From Cacajao melanocephalus (Eukaryota > Chordata > Mammalia > Primates > Pitheciidae): a stretch of DNA of 64,000 nt. The stretch is from NCBI GenBank assembly GCA_963573385.1, contig CAUYLG010018046.1, positions 1 through 64,000 of the forward strand, given 5' to 3'. The notes under the pieces were generated by a model that was not told the DNA's origin, did not search any database, and saw only the letters and a program-made list of their open reading frames with translations. The position numbers were made by a program, and so were the translations under genes. Positions within the stretch are counted from its first letter, which is position 1; the number at the start of each line of letters is the position of its first letter. This document shows positions 1 through 12,195 of the stretch, piece after piece.

Positions 1-1435
1 GACTTGGAGTTGCTCTTCTTGAGGAGTATCTTTGTGGTGTTCTCTCTATTTCCTGGACTTGAATGGTGACCTGGCTTGCTAGATGGGGAAGTTTTCCTGG
101 ATAATATTGTGAAGAGTGTTTTCCAGCTTGGATTCATTCTCCCTGTCATATTCCAGTACACCGATCAGGTGTAGATTAGGTGTTTTCACACAATCCCATA
201 TTTCTTGAAGGCTTCGTTCATATCTTTTCACTCTTTGTTCTCTTTTCTTGCCTTCTTATTTTATTTCATTGAGTTGATCTTCAATCTCTGATATCCTTTC
301 TTCTGCTTGATCTATTTGGCTATTGATCTATTTGGCTACTGAAACTTGTGTATGCTTTATGGAGTTCTTGTGCTATGTTTTTCAGCTCCATCAAGTCCTT
401 TATGTTCTTCTCTAAGCTGGTTGTTCTAGTTAGCATTTCGTCTAACCTTTTTTCAAGGTTTTTAGTTTCTTTGCATTGGGATAGAAGATGTTCCTTTAAC
501 TCAGAGAAGTTTGTTATTACCCATCTTCTGAAGCCTGCTTTTGTCAATTCGTCAAATTCATTCTCCATCCTGCCTTGTTCCCTTGCTGGTGAGGAGTTGT
601 GATCTTGTGGTAGGGGAGAGATGTTCTGGTTTTTGATGGTTTTATTCTTCTTGCACTGGTTTCTTCCCATCTCTTGGATTTATATAGTTTTGATCTCAGG
701 TAGCTGCTTGGAGAGGTGGCCTTTCCTTTGTCTGCCTGCAGAGATGCTGCTGGGCTGCCACAGATTCCATGGAGCTGCTGTGTCTTTTATTGACTCAGGA
801 AAATTAGGCTGGCTTCTGCAAATGGTGGCTTCCCTTCTGTCTGCCGAGCTCCATCGTTCCTGGTCACTCTCTAACTGATGTTCTGGGTGTGTAACTCTGG
901 AGTGAGAGGTTTTTTTCAGCCTGTTGGGCTTTATGCAAGGCGGCAGGCGGGGGGAACCTGTCCTTCCATTTGGGCTGTTTCCCTGCATTCAGATCCCCTT
1001 CTTACTAGGGGGTGGGTGGCTCGGTCCAGCCGGCTTTCTGGCTTTCTGGTTTTCGCGTCAGCCAGTGCTTCAGCCTAGTTCTATGCTGACAGCCCTGGCA
1101 CCGGCTGAAGTTGCTGTTCTGCCCTGTTCAGGCACCTCACTGAAGCTTTCCAGCCTAGCGAAGATCTCCTGTTCTGTGAGTTGTAGAGGGCTTGGGTGGA
1201 GCGTTGTATCCAAACCGAAGTCCTAGAGGGGGAGAGCCCCCAGTCCTCTGGTTGGTTGCATGCACCTCCTGGGTGGGGCAGTGCCCCGCCTTGCCTCAAC
1301 TTGTCCTATTTGGTTTATACCCACTGTCCAACCAGACCCACAAAATGAACCTGATACCTCATTTGGAATTGTGAAGACCACTTGGCTTCTGCGTCTCTCT
1401 CACTGAGAGCTGCTTGGGATCTCCCCCCAGCTAGG
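1..1435 (-). mobile_element. L1 retrotransposon 5' end (5' UTR and start of ORF1), antisense
   Basis: Reading the minus strand, about 750 bases of GC-rich L1 5' UTR lead into an ORF1 start codon at 668-670. The element is cut by the left window edge. It is the first of two antisense L1 5' ends in the window; the other is at 57750-59470. The right boundary is approximate. Confidence 0.88.
320..670 (-). pseudogene. L1 ORF1 amino-terminal fragment, broken
   Basis: The minus-strand frame opens with MGRNQCKKNK and continues through a Ser/Pro stretch, MENEFDELTKAGFRR and a heptad-like Leu/Lys-rich coiled-coil start, which is the order seen in the L1 ORF1 RNA-binding protein. Only 116 of roughly 340 residues are open. 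The stop at 320-322 lies inside a 16-bp tandem duplication (307-322 and 323-338). Because 16 is not a multiple of three, the duplication shifts the frame. The leftward sequence (1-300) is still L1 ORF1 in other frames. This is a dead copy. Confidence 0.85.
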
Positions 1436-1613
1436 TTAATTCTATGTTTTTACCTCCTTTGTAGAATCTATTCCTTACCCATACTTTTTCAAAGCTGTTT
1501 AGTTTTTTTCTAGCCTTTTGAAATGCATGCTCAATTCAGTTATTTTAATCTATTCTGTATAAATATTACCTCCTTTAAGGCTATGAATCAGCCTCTGAAA
1601 ACAACTATATAAT

Positions 1614-1924
1614 CAGCCCTTCATATCCATGGGTTATGCATCTGTAGAGTCAACCAATTGCTGATCAAAAATATTTGGGGAAAAAATGATGGTTGCATCA
1701 GAGACTTTTTTTTCTTGTGATTATACACTAAATAATAGATTATAACAAATATTTATAAAATATTCACGTTGTTTTAGGTATTATAAGGAATCTAGAGATG
1801 ATTTACAGTATACAGGAGGATGTGCATAAGTTATATGCAAATACTGTACCATTTTACATCAGGGACTTGAATATCCATAAGAATTCCTGGAACCAATTCC
1901 CTTGAATACAGAGAGACAACTGTA
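1614..1924. mobile_element. Tigger/MER2-like DNA transposon relic, copy 1
   Basis: Starts with cagcccttcatatccatggg and ends with the imperfect inverse ending in gagacaactgta. The interior has the MER2-type blocks ('attataaggaatctagagatga', 'ttatatgcaaatactg') that recur at 5933-6222. The flanking bases are TA-rich, as expected for pogo/Tigger insertion. Family name is from recognition, not a search. The AT-rich flanks (1436-1613 and 1925-2016) hold nothing I recognise. Confidence 0.72.
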
Positions 1925-2016
1925 TTAGCATATTGCTTATTATGCTTCAAGCTACAAGGAATGGAAAACAACTTTTTCTTGAGCTTTGGGGAAAAGCATT
2001 CATTCTCATCATTAAG

Positions 2017-2292
2017 TATGGTGCAATCTTGGCTCACTGAAACTTCTGCCTCCTGGGTTCAAGTGATTCTCCTGCCTCAGCCTCCCTAGTAGCTGGGACT
2101 ACAGTGCATGCCACCACGCCTGGCTAAATTTTTGTATTTTTAGTAGAAACGGGGTTTCACTGTGTTAGCCAGGATGGTCTTGATCTCCTAACCTCATGAT
2201 CCACCCGCCTCGGCCTCCCAAAGTGCTGGAATTAATTGTTTTAATATAAATTCTTATTAAAGAATAAGGCATGAGCCACTGCACTCATATAA
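2017..2292 (-). mobile_element. Alu, antisense, interrupted near its 5' end
   Basis: Alu body in reverse from the 'ctcactgaaacttctgcctcctgggttcaagtga' block to 'cctcccaaagtgctggaatta'. About 30 AT-rich bases (roughly 2233-2264) then separate it from the final 'ggcatgagccactgcac' block, so the Alu carries a small internal insertion. Confidence 0.9.
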
Positions 2293-2603
2293 TTCTTTCA
2301 ATATGCTGCTGGACTTGATTTGCTGGTATCATGTTGAGGACTTTTTATGTCTATTCATAAGAAATATTGGTCTATAGTTATTCTTGTGATGTCTTTGACT
2401 ATCAGGAATACTGGCCTCAGAATAATCTGGCAAGTGTTCCCTCCTTTCTTATTTTTTTTTGAAGAGTTTGTGAAGAACTGATGTTTATTCTTCTTAAGCC
2501 ATTTGGTATAATTCATCAATGAAATGATATAAGCTGAGGTGGGAAGTATTTTGATTACTATTTAAATATTTTCACTTATTACAGGTTATTCAGATTTCCT
2601 ATT

Positions 2604-3081
2604 TGTTGGAAACAGATACTCAGTGCCGCAATGAAAAATTAGCCCTGAGACAAAGGGTTTTTCAGCAATGCAATTTTTACTTCCTGGAGTGCAGGAAGGG
2701 TACTCTCACTAGCCATCTTGCTACAAAAGTATGATGAACAAAGGAAAACACACAAATTTATCCCTTATGCATTTGGGGTTGTCCTTGCTGCTGTGTCTGA
2801 TCTCCATTGGCTGAGCCAGACCTCACAATTTAAACTAAAACTCTATTGGCTGACAACTTAAAACTTTTTTAAACAGGTAAAAACAATGGAGAGCTGGGAC
2901 ATGACTGTGAGAACATCCAGAACAGATATCTTGGTTACAGTACAAGGACATAGAATGTACTATGTGTCTGTAAGCATGGCATATCTAACAGCTACACTGC
3001 ATAGGGCTTAACAAAATTATTCACACACTTATTCTTTAACAAGAAAGGAAACTTTAAAAAGGAACTTTTCCACTTCCCACA
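2604..3081 (-). mobile_element. Solo LTR with 5-bp target-site duplication
   Basis: A 478-bp segment begins tgttgg, ends cccaca and is flanked by ctatt at 2599-2603 and again at 3082-3086. The L1 sequence on either side is continuous once it is removed. Two attgg motifs read as CCAAT boxes on the minus strand, suggesting antisense orientation. ERV family not determined. Confidence 0.75.
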
Positions 3082-3869
3082 CTATTTCTATTTCTTCTTG
3101 TGTCAGTCTCAGTAATTTGTGTCTTTGCAGGAATTTGTCTATTTCATCAAGGCTATCTAATATTTTGGTATATGTTTTTCATAGTATTGCCTTATGCATC
3201 ATTTTCATTTCTGCAAGGTTGGTAGTGATGTCCCTCTCTTTCATACTAATTTTAGTAACTTAAATCTTTTTTCTTTTCCCCTTGGTCTGTCTACCTGAAG
3301 GTTTGCCAATTTCATTGATCTTTTTAAAGAACCAACTTTTGCTTTCATTGATCGTCTCTGTTTGTCTAGTCTCAGTTCATTTCTTGTCCCTCTAGCCTTT
3401 ATTATTACCTCATTATTTTCTTTCTGCTTATTTTTGGTTTTGTTTGCTATTTCTCTAATTCCTTAAGGTGTAAAGTCAGGTTATTGATTTAGGATTTTTT
3501 TTTTTAATATAGGCAGTTATACTTATGACTTTCCTTATTCTAAGTACTGCTTTTACTGTATCACATAAATTTTCATATGCATTGTTTTTGTTTTTATTCA
3601 TCTAAAAGTATTTTCTAATATCCATTTGATTCATCCTTTTACCCATTGGCTGAAGGGTGTATTGTTTAATTTCCATATATCTATAAATTTCCCAAGATTT
3701 CTTCTGTGATCAATATCTAATTTTATTCTATTGTATTTGGGCCATATACTTTGCATGATTAAAATGCTCTTAAGTTTATTAAGGCTTGTTTTATGGCATA
3801 ACATATGATCTTTCTGGAAAATGTTCCATGTGCACTTAAAAAGCTGTGTATTCTGCTATTATTGTGTGA

Positions 3870-4209
<340 letters not shown>

Positions 4210-4313
4210 AGGTCTAGACAGTTTATAGTGTTCAAGTCTTCTACTTCCTTGCTAATCTTCTTCCTAGTTGATCTATCCATTATTGGAATTGGGGTATGGA
4301 AGGGTCCTACTAT

Positions 4314-4618
<305 letters not shown>

Positions 4619-4639
4619 CCTACCTCCAACTATTATTAT

Positions 4640-4922
4640 ATTTTTGTTTTTTTGAGACGGAGTCTTGCTGTGTCACCCAGGCTGGAGTAAAATGGTATGG
4701 TCTCGGCTCACTGCAACCTCAGCCTCCTGGGTTCAAGCTTCAGCCTCCCGAGTAGCTGAGATTACAGGTGCCCACCACCACACCTGGCTAATTTTTGTAT
4801 TTTTAGTAGAGATGGGGTTTCACTATATTGGCCAGGCTGGTCTCAGACTCCTGACCTTATAATCTGCCTGCCTCGGCCTCCCAAAGTGATGGGATTATAG
4901 GTGTGAGCCACCATGCCCAGCC
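4640..4922 (-). mobile_element. Alu, antisense
   Basis: 'tttttgagacggagtcttgc' head through 'gtgagccaccatgcccagcc'. A short ORF across it is an Alu shadow, not a gene. Confidence 0.95.
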
Positions 4923-5307
4923 ACTATTACTGTTGAATTGTGTATTTCTCCCTTTATTTCTGTCAGTTTTGTGTCATGTAATTTGGGGGCCCTGCTGTTA
5001 GCGTATTAAGTGTTTAAAATTAAGTGTTTGTGTCATTCCAATAGATTAGCACTTTTATCATTGTAAAATGTCTTCTTTGTCTCTAGTAATAATATTTGTC
5101 TTAAAGTCTGTTTTGTCTGATACAAGTATAGCCACTGCGATTCTCTTTTTTTCATATAACAGCTTTATTGAAATATAATTCACATGTCATATAATTCACC
5201 CATTTAAAGTATAAAATTCAATGGGTTTTAATCTGTGCATACAGACTTGTGAACTCTTCACCAGGCTCAATTTTAGAACATTTCTATAACTCCAAAAAGC
5301 AAACCAG

Positions 5308-5402
5308 CTCACTGCTGCCTCGACCTCCAGGGCTGAAGTAATTCTCCTGCTTCAGCTTCCTAAAGTGCCAGGATTACAAGCATGAGCCACTACGCCTGGC
5401 CA
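5308..5402 (-). mobile_element. Alu fragment, antisense
   Basis: Short piece from 'ctcactgctgcctcgacctcc' to 'catgagccactacgcctggcc' that skips the central Alu region. Confidence 0.75.
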
Positions 5403-5932
5403 AGCACAAAACTTGTGCTAGGTTGGTTTCTGACAGCGTTCCAAGCAGCTCTCAAACTGCTGCCACCATACCATGACTGTGAGGGGATGGATGTTTAAAG
5501 CTAAGCGAACAAATGTGAGATTCCATCACGTCACAGACCATTGAATGCATTGGAGTGTCATAAGTGTAACTCAATGAATCACCAAGAAGAGAACACACCC
5601 ATATAATCACCCCATCAAGAAATAGAACCCTATTAGCTTCCAGAAGCCTCCCTCATGCACTCCCACAACCACTATTGTCCTTCTGCCAAAAGTTATTCTA
5701 CTCTGACTTCTAACGCCATAACTTAGTTTTCCCTGGTTAGGAACTTCGGATAAATAGAACCATACAATGTGTATTCTTTTGAGTTTGGCTTCTTTTGTCC
5801 AATATTATGATTGTGAGATTCATCCATATTGTTGTGCTGCAGCTATATTTTGTTCATTTGCTGATATAACATGCCATTGAATTAATATACCACAATTTTT
5901 ATCTATTCTACCGTTGACAGATATTTGAGTTA

Positions 5933-6222
5933 CAGTGGGCAACCCGTATCCACAGGTTCAGCAAATTCAACCAACCAAGGATGGAAAAAATAACAATACA
6001 AAAATACAAATTTAAAAAACACATTATAACAACTATGCATGTGACATTTACATTGTATTGGATATTATAAGTAATCTAGAGATAACTTAAAGTATATGGG
6101 AAAATGTGCATGGGTTATATGCAAGTACTATGTGACTTTATATGAGACTTGAGCATCTGCAGATTTTGGTGTCCTTGGAGATCCTGGAACTAATCCCCCA
6201 GGGATAACAAGGGACTACTATA
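5933..6222. mobile_element. Tigger/MER2-like DNA transposon relic, copy 2
   Basis: Shares ordered blocks with 1614-1924 ('attataagtaatctagagata', 'gttatatgcaagtacta', 'gagacttgagcatc'). L1 sequence resumes on the right, so it inserted into the old L1. Non-autonomous; no transposase ORF. Confidence 0.78.
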
Positions 6223-6295
6223 TTTCCATTTTCTTAGTTATTACAAGTAATGCTGCTATGATCATTCTTGTATATATATGCACTGTGTGCATTCT

Positions 6296-6592
6296 TTTTT
6301 TTTTTTTGAGATGGAGTCTTGCTTTGTCACCCAGGCTGGAGTGTAGTGGCATGATCTCAGCTCACCACAACCTCTGCCTCCTGGGTTCAAGTGATTCTCC
6401 TGCCTTAGCCTCTTGAGTAGCTGGGATTACAGATGTGCGCCACCACACCCGGCTAATTTTGTTATTTTTAGTAGAGATAGGTTTCGCTGTGTTGGCCAGG
6501 CTGGTCTCGAACTTCTGACCTCAGGTGATCTGCCTGCCTCGGCCTCCCAAAGTGCTAGGATTACAGGCATGAGCCACCCTGCCCAGCCCACA
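6296..6592 (-). mobile_element. Alu, antisense, with 11-bp TSD
   Basis: Complete antisense Alu. gtgtgcattct is present at 6285-6295 and 6593-6603, an exact target-site duplication. Confidence 0.96.
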
Positions 6593-7212
6593 GTGTGCAT
6601 TCTGTTTGATGCACTCTTAGCAGTGAAACTGCCTGACTGTTGAGTATTGTATATTCCACTTCAGTGACTGGACCAATGTGCACACTCACTGGTGCTGCAC
6701 AGAAGTTCTTGTTGCATTACTTCCTTGTCAACACTTGGCATTGTCAGTCTTTTTCATTTTAACTCTTGTGGTGTGTCTGTAGTGGAATCATTGTCAACAG
6801 TATCTTTTAAAAGCTTTTATTTTCTATTTGTTAATGATACATTGAAATATGTGTATTTGTATTTTGACCTTTCATCCAGCAAGCTTTACTAAACTCACTT
6901 ATTAAATCTAAAAATTCACCTGCATATTTGTTGGCTTTTCTACATACTGAATCATATGATCTGTGAATAATACCACCTTTATTTTTTCTAATTTTTCTTT
7001 TTATTATCTTATTATGTATAGAGTGCACAGTACAATGCTGTGTAGAAGTGTTGATAAGAAAGCATTTGATAAGGTTGCATTCTACCTTTCACCATAACAT
7101 GAGACGTCCACTTCAGAGTTTTTGTAAATATCGTTTACGAGAATAAGGAGGTTATTTTCTATTTCTTGTTTTCTAAAAGTTTTCATCATGAATGAATGTT
7201 AAATTTCAAGTG

Positions 7213-7843
7213 CATTTTTTGATCGACTGAATGCAGACCAAAAATGAAACTCGAAGACCCCCTGCAACCATCTAAATGGACTCCCTCATTGGCCAGGACA
7301 CTCTAAAATTTAACCTGAAAGGCTGGTGCAGGCCAGCCTTTCATGGCGGGAAGTGGGGGTCTGACATGCCTCATTCTACCCGCCTCCCTTTTGGATTTCA
7401 GGAAAAAGCGACCAGCACTGAACATCCACACAGACCTTAAGTCTGATAAGAAACATTTACAGAATCTATTTTCTCTGAAGTCTGCTGCCTGGAGACTTCA
7501 TCTGCATGATAGAACTTTGATCTCCAAAACCTCTTTATCACAATCCAGACATTCCTTTCTATTGATAACCAATCGCTAATTAGAAAAATTTTACATCTAT
7601 TTATAATCTGGAAGTCCTCTCACCCAGGTTGAGTTGTTCCACCTTTCTAAACCCAACCAATGTGTACCTTAAATGTATCTGATATCTCATGACTCCCTAA
7701 AATGTATAAGACCAAGCCCTGACCACCTTAGGTATATGTTCTCAGGATCTCCTGAGGGCTGTGTCATAGCCTGTGGTCACTTGTATTTGGCTCAGAATAA
7801 ATCTCTTCAAATATTTTATGGAGTTTGACTCTTTTTGTCGACA
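7213..7843 (+). mobile_element. ERV1-type LTR, sense
   Basis: About 630 bp ending with the R/U5 block 'ctcctgagggctgtgtca', an AATAAA signal near 7796-7801, and 'gactctttttgtcgaca'. The same 3' block recurs at 15458-15676 and 19728-20601 (antisense) and at 59770-59950 (sense). No internal viral sequence is adjacent, so it looks like a solo LTR. Left boundary approximate; MER4-group affinity is only my impression. Confidence 0.78.
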
Positions 7844-8589
7844 GTGTGTTGTTTTTGTTTTTGTTTATTTGTAGTCTTTCTCATCAGACTTGTGTTCTTT
7901 GAGGGAGTTGGGGAGGGGTATGTTTTATTTAGGGTGTGTCCAGTCCCTGGCATTTTTATTTGGCATTTAATAAATACTTGACAAATGAATAAGAATAAGA
8001 GCTCTCTGGCCTGATAAACTACAAGGAAATGTTTGAGATCTTTCCTAAAAGAGAGGTCCTTAAGCTGTGGGTCCCTGGAGAAACTTCCCCTGGGCGGGGC
8101 CCCTCATCCTATTGCAAGCAGAGTTTCTTTGAATAGCCTGCCCTCTGCGGGGCCCTGGCCCACTTTCTTCATCAGGATTTCCTCACAGTCCCCTCCCTCC
8201 CCCTCTCTTGCTCCTGCTTCAGCTTCTTCTGAGGTTTATCCACATGGCATCGCTAATGGTCTCCCTGCTAGTGTGAGTTTTGTGACAATGGGACCTTGTT
8301 TATTTTACTGCTGTATCCGGACTGCCTAGAACAGTGCTCAGGTGGCCGGCACACACTTGCTGAGTGCATCACGTGCTATTTTCCTACAGGGAGAAATGTT
8401 CAGATTATTTGTTTTTAAAAAATTCTTCAACAGTATGACCATCTCCCAAGTCGAAAGCCACTGCTTTCTCTCCAATCACCTCTTCTGTCCCCTGATCCCC
8501 CAAACTGGCGTACTGCTTGCCACAGTGAGGGTGACTGACTGGCCTTTCTGCTTGGCTTCTGGAGGGGGTCAGGGTGTCCACATGAGGGT
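7844..8589. other. Intergenic, no gene recognised
   Basis: Mostly unique sequence. Open frames of up to ~100 codons in 8033-8608 show no recognisable domain and are not supported as genes. Confidence 0.6.
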
Positions 8590-8900
8590 GTGGAAGTGGG
8601 ATCAGTGAAAACTGGGCGCACAGTTGCAGCCATTCCCAGGAAGAAAGGCGGAAAGGCCCCTAGGCCATGTGAAAGAAACAGGAGGGTGGTACAGAGACGA
8701 TTATGCGAGCCTGGCTGCGGTATGGGAGCCCTCACTGTACTGCAGCTGGAGGCCGCTGCAGTCGCGCCTGCGAGGCTGAGGCACCGGGGTCCTCCAGGGC
8801 CGGTAGAGGGCGCTGCTGCAAGCTCCCGCTGAGTGCCTGTGGGACTGGCCACCGCACTTCAGCTGCTCCCCTGAGGTGCCAAGGTTGCTCCCTGGAGCAC
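8590..8900. promoter_or_regulatory. GC-rich patch, possible regulatory element
   Basis: Locally GC-rich with several CpGs (gtcgcgcctgcg, gcaccgggg, ggccgg). It contains the CTCF-like site at 8800-8814. It overlaps minus-strand open frames of 98-141 codons that show no domain. A regulatory role is inference. Confidence 0.4.
8800..8814 (+). promoter_or_regulatory. CTCF-like binding motif
   Basis: ccggtagagggcgct matches the widely used CTCF core CCASYAGRKGGCRSY at 14 of 15 positions (position 3 is G, not A). The central AGRKGGC is intact. Confidence 0.6.
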
Positions 8901-10326
8901 ATGGTATACATTTCCTCTTAATTTGTTTTGTGTTGGTGACAACAGCATCCACAGTACGGTTGCCCTGACTCATTTTCTCCCTTGCTGCTGACTGCACAGA
9001 CTGAGACTGGTAGGAGAAAATGGTGGATTCTGGGAGGAAAAATGTGTTTTCCTAAGTCAAACTTTCTGCCATTTCCATGGAGCTGTCTATACTAGATAAG
9101 TCAATCCATTTTTGTTTTGAATTTTAAAAGGATTTTGGAATGTTTGAACAGAGAAGCCTCCTTGCACACATGAGTTTTCAAGACTCTAGGGAATTTTTAT
9201 CTACCACAGGAGTGAGAAATATTTCATATGTCTAGTCAAAATGAAAATAAATGCCTATTATCCATGTATCTCTCCTTGCCCAAGTTCTCATGAACCTTCA
9301 TGGAATCTCCTGGCAGCATGCAGCTTACTTTGAGGGCAGGAAATACTCAGCATATTTAAAGCATTACATTGTCCAAAAGGTGAGGAATGGGGGAATACTT
9401 ACATTAGTTACTTGGACACAGTCCAGTTAACTAGCACAGGCTTTATGTGTTTTGAAGATCTAGTTCCTTGAAGCTATGTGAATGTGTTTTAATAATACCA
9501 ATGTGAGCAGATGGCATTTTTTTAAAGGGTCAGGGCAGTACAGGGAAGGTATTTCCCCACAAGGGAAAGAGGGGGTTTCTGTCAGACGACCAGACAATGG
9601 CCAAAGGCCGGGACCCACTGTTTTCCAGTCACAGGACATATGTCCTCCTGGGCCCTGGTTGAATTGCTCAGGGTCTCAGTGTCGAGGAAATGAAGCTGTG
9701 AGCAGAGTGAATCTGAACATGAGCCCAGGACTTTCAAGTTCATTGAGAGTTCACCAGGGAGCCCCTGAATTAGACAGGAGCAGTAAGGGGTAAAAAACGA
9801 AAAAAAACCCAAAAACCCAAAAACAAGGTATCCGTCAGCCACCAATGATCAGAGGATACTGCATCCATAAAGGGGCTCTTGGTGGTGAAGGAGTTTTCAC
9901 TTGTGGGCAGTGTGGGGTGTCATTCTCAGGGAAAGGAAGCCGCCTGCATCAGCTTGGTGGAAAACTCACCTAAATTTCTCCAGATAGGTTATACTAGGTA
10001 AGGCTGTCAGTCTTCCTCTCTCCTCTAATTTTTCCCTCCTTACTGGCTCTTTCTGATATCAGAACCCTTCTTGATCAAAGCAATGAACCCGAAACCAACA
10101 ACTTCTTACCCTCCCCACCTGCAGCCACAGACCTTGGCCGCCACTACCCTCTCATCCTCATTCAGTCCTCTCTTTTCCTCTGTCACTAAGACTTTTGAAA
10201 GAGCTGTGCTGCATGAATAAAACTGGAGTTCTGCTAATGAGGAAGAGAGGAAGGGAATGATTAAGACCTACCATTGATAGCACAATAGGGTGACTGTAGT
10301 CAATAATAACTGTACATTTTAAAATA
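8901..10326. other. Intergenic, no gene recognised
   Basis: No coding gene or clear repeat recognised apart from an A/C-rich run near 9790-9825. Confidence 0.6.
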
Positions 10327-10626
10327 AAGAGGCTGGGTGCAGTGGCTCAGACCTGTAATCCCAGCATTTTTGGAGGCTAAGGCAGGTGGATCACCTAAGG
10401 TCACAAGTTCGAGACCAGCCTGGCCAATATGGTGAAACCCCATTTCTACTAAAATTACAAAAATTAGCTGAGCGTGGTGGCGCGTGGCTGTAATCCCAGC
10501 TACTCGGGAGGCTGAGGTAGGAGAGTTGCTTGAACCCGGGAGGCGGAAGTTGCAGTGAGCCGAGATCATGCCATCTACTCCAGCCTGGGAGACAGAATGT
10601 CTCAAAACAAAACAAAACAAAAAAAC
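10327..10626 (+). mobile_element. Alu, sense
   Basis: Complete sense Alu (ggctgggtgcagtggctcag onward) with an (A)nC tail, abutted directly by a second Alu. Confidence 0.96.
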
Positions 10627-10627
10627 A

Positions 10628-10842
10628 GGGCCGAGCACCCTGGCTCAGGCCTGCAATCCCAGCACCTTGGGAGGCCGAAGCAGATGGATCACGAAGTCAG
10701 GAGATCGAGACCGTCCTGGCTAACACAGTGAAACCCCCTCTCTACTAAAAATACAAAAAATTAGCCAGGCGTGGTGGCATGTGCCTGTAGTCCCAGCAAC
10801 TCTGGAGGCTGAGGCAGGAGAATTGCTTAAACCCTGGAGGCC
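10628..10842 (+). mobile_element. AluY-like element, sense, 3'-truncated
   Basis: Sense Alu with the AluY/Sc-type block 'gagatcgagaccgtcctggc'. It inserted in the tail of the preceding Alu. It stops at 'attgcttaaaccctggagg' and passes straight into a GC-rich non-Alu sequence with no poly-A tail. Confidence 0.9.
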
Positions 10843-11030
10843 ATGCGGAGGAGGCCGGAGAGAGGCTGGGTGTTGCCTGTGGCTGCTCCCTGAGTTGGTC
10901 CAGCCTTGGCTCTGGTGGAGCCTGAGGTCCCTGTAGGCAGGCCCGGGCCTGCGGGCTTTCTCCAGAGCGGCAGCACCCCGGGCCCGCAGGCCTCAGGGAT
11001 GGGAGCGCTTCCCACTAAGGCTCTGGGCGG
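10843..11030. other. GC-rich segment fused to truncated Alu
   Basis: GC-rich, CpG-bearing sequence containing a perfect 16-bp palindrome (10937-10952). A 62-codon minus frame has no recognisable domain. Origin unknown; it may be a genuine unique regulatory patch or the product of a deletion that removed the Alu 3' end. Confidence 0.4.
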
Positions 11031-11582
11031 TTTCCTTCCCCGACTCCTGTAGTCATTCGTACTTCTCTTTTGCTACATTATGGGTTATATGATTTTCATT
11101 CTGGGCTTCTCTCTTTCTGCTTCATTTCACTGTAAACTGCCTGAGAACAAAGTGGGTCTTCCTCACATTTGCGTTCCTTGGGAAACCCAGCCCCGAACTG
11201 CGCACAGGAGCCCGGATGAGCACTGAAATCGACACATTCACAGAGGAGGACAAACACAGAAATAGCGTCTTAACTCATGGCTACCTACGACTTCTTAGAG
11301 AACATCTATAAAACAGATATTCTGAAATAATTCCCAATATGAGGAGGTTTTAATATTAGGAAACATTTTTAAAATATTACTCCCTTCTTATCCACTCTGG
11401 AAATAGCCTCCCCTTAATCTCTGTTTTCTGAAACTAGAAATTCATGTCAAGATGCTACATTATTGGACTGGTGTAGCCCATAGTCTTTTACTCCACAGCA
11501 GACTTACAAGTTCAGCTGGAGAAGGGCATGCCATTTTAACCTCCATCCACCAAACAAGAACTATTTATACACGGAGGTTCAG
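11031..11582. other. Intergenic, no feature recognised
   Basis: Unique-looking sequence; nothing supported. Confidence 0.55.
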
Positions 11583-11884
11583 GACGGGCGCAGTGGCTCA
11601 TGCCTGTAATCTGAGCAATTTGGAAGGCCGAGGTGGGCGGATCACCTGAGGTCACAAGTGGGAGACCAGCCTGACCAACATAGTGAAACCCTGTCTCTAC
11701 TAAAAATACAAAAAAAATTAGCCGGGCTTGGTGGCCTGCGCTTGTTATCCCAGCTACTTGGGAGGCGGAGGCAGGAGAATCACTTGAACCTGGGAGGCAG
11801 AGATCATGCCACTGCACTCCAGCCTGGGCAACAAAGAGTGAAACTCCGTCTCAAAATAAACAAACAGACAAATAAATAAATAAA
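11583..11884 (+). mobile_element. Alu, sense
   Basis: Sense Alu from gacgggcgcagtggctca to an (AAAT)n-type tail. Confidence 0.96.
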
Positions 11885-12039
11885 ACAGATTGTTCAGAGT
11901 AGCAAAGACTGGAAAGACTTCACAGAGAAGAGCTAGATCCAAAGTTTAGATTCCCAGTGCATCTCCTTTGAATTTTTCTTTGTTAAAAACTGCTTGTTTC
12001 TTTACATGCAGCTTTGGAATGGGTCTTGTAGAATCCTAG

Positions 12040-12195
12040 GACGACCATTTCCTACCCTTGTGACCTTGGGCACATTGTTGAATCCCACCAAACCTTAGCT
12101 TCTATGCCTAAAAATAGGGATAATCATTCCTTCCTTTTATATATTAGGAGATATGTCTCTGGCATCTAACAGGTACTCAGTATATATTCTCACAC
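12040..12195 (+). repeat. MIR (ancient SINE), sense
   Basis: Has the MIR order 'gtgaccttgggcac', 'aaaaatagggataat', then 'ctaacaggtactcagtata'. 12196-13016 is otherwise unassigned, without a convincing gene. Confidence 0.7.

Larger units (their letters stand above)
5149..7212 (-). mobile_element. Old L1 relic (3' part), antisense, interrupted
   Basis: Antisense L1-derived blocks at about 5149-5300, 5590-5932, 6223-6284 and 6604-7212 (for example 'tttattgaaatataattcacat' and the later ORF2 'tcatcatgaatgaatgtt' block). They are split by an Alu fragment (5308-5402), a MER2-like element (5933-6222) and an Alu (6296-6592). About 5403-5590 is unassigned. Confidence 0.7.

Noticed and set aside
8427..8852. 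141-codon minus-strand frame in the GC-rich patch
   Set aside because: No domain, low-complexity Ser/Pro/Gly content, GC-rich regions have few stops, and no promoter or splice support.
10300..10638. 112-codon minus-strand frame and similar frames in other Alus
   Set aside because: The peptide is the familiar antisense-Alu translation; not a gene.
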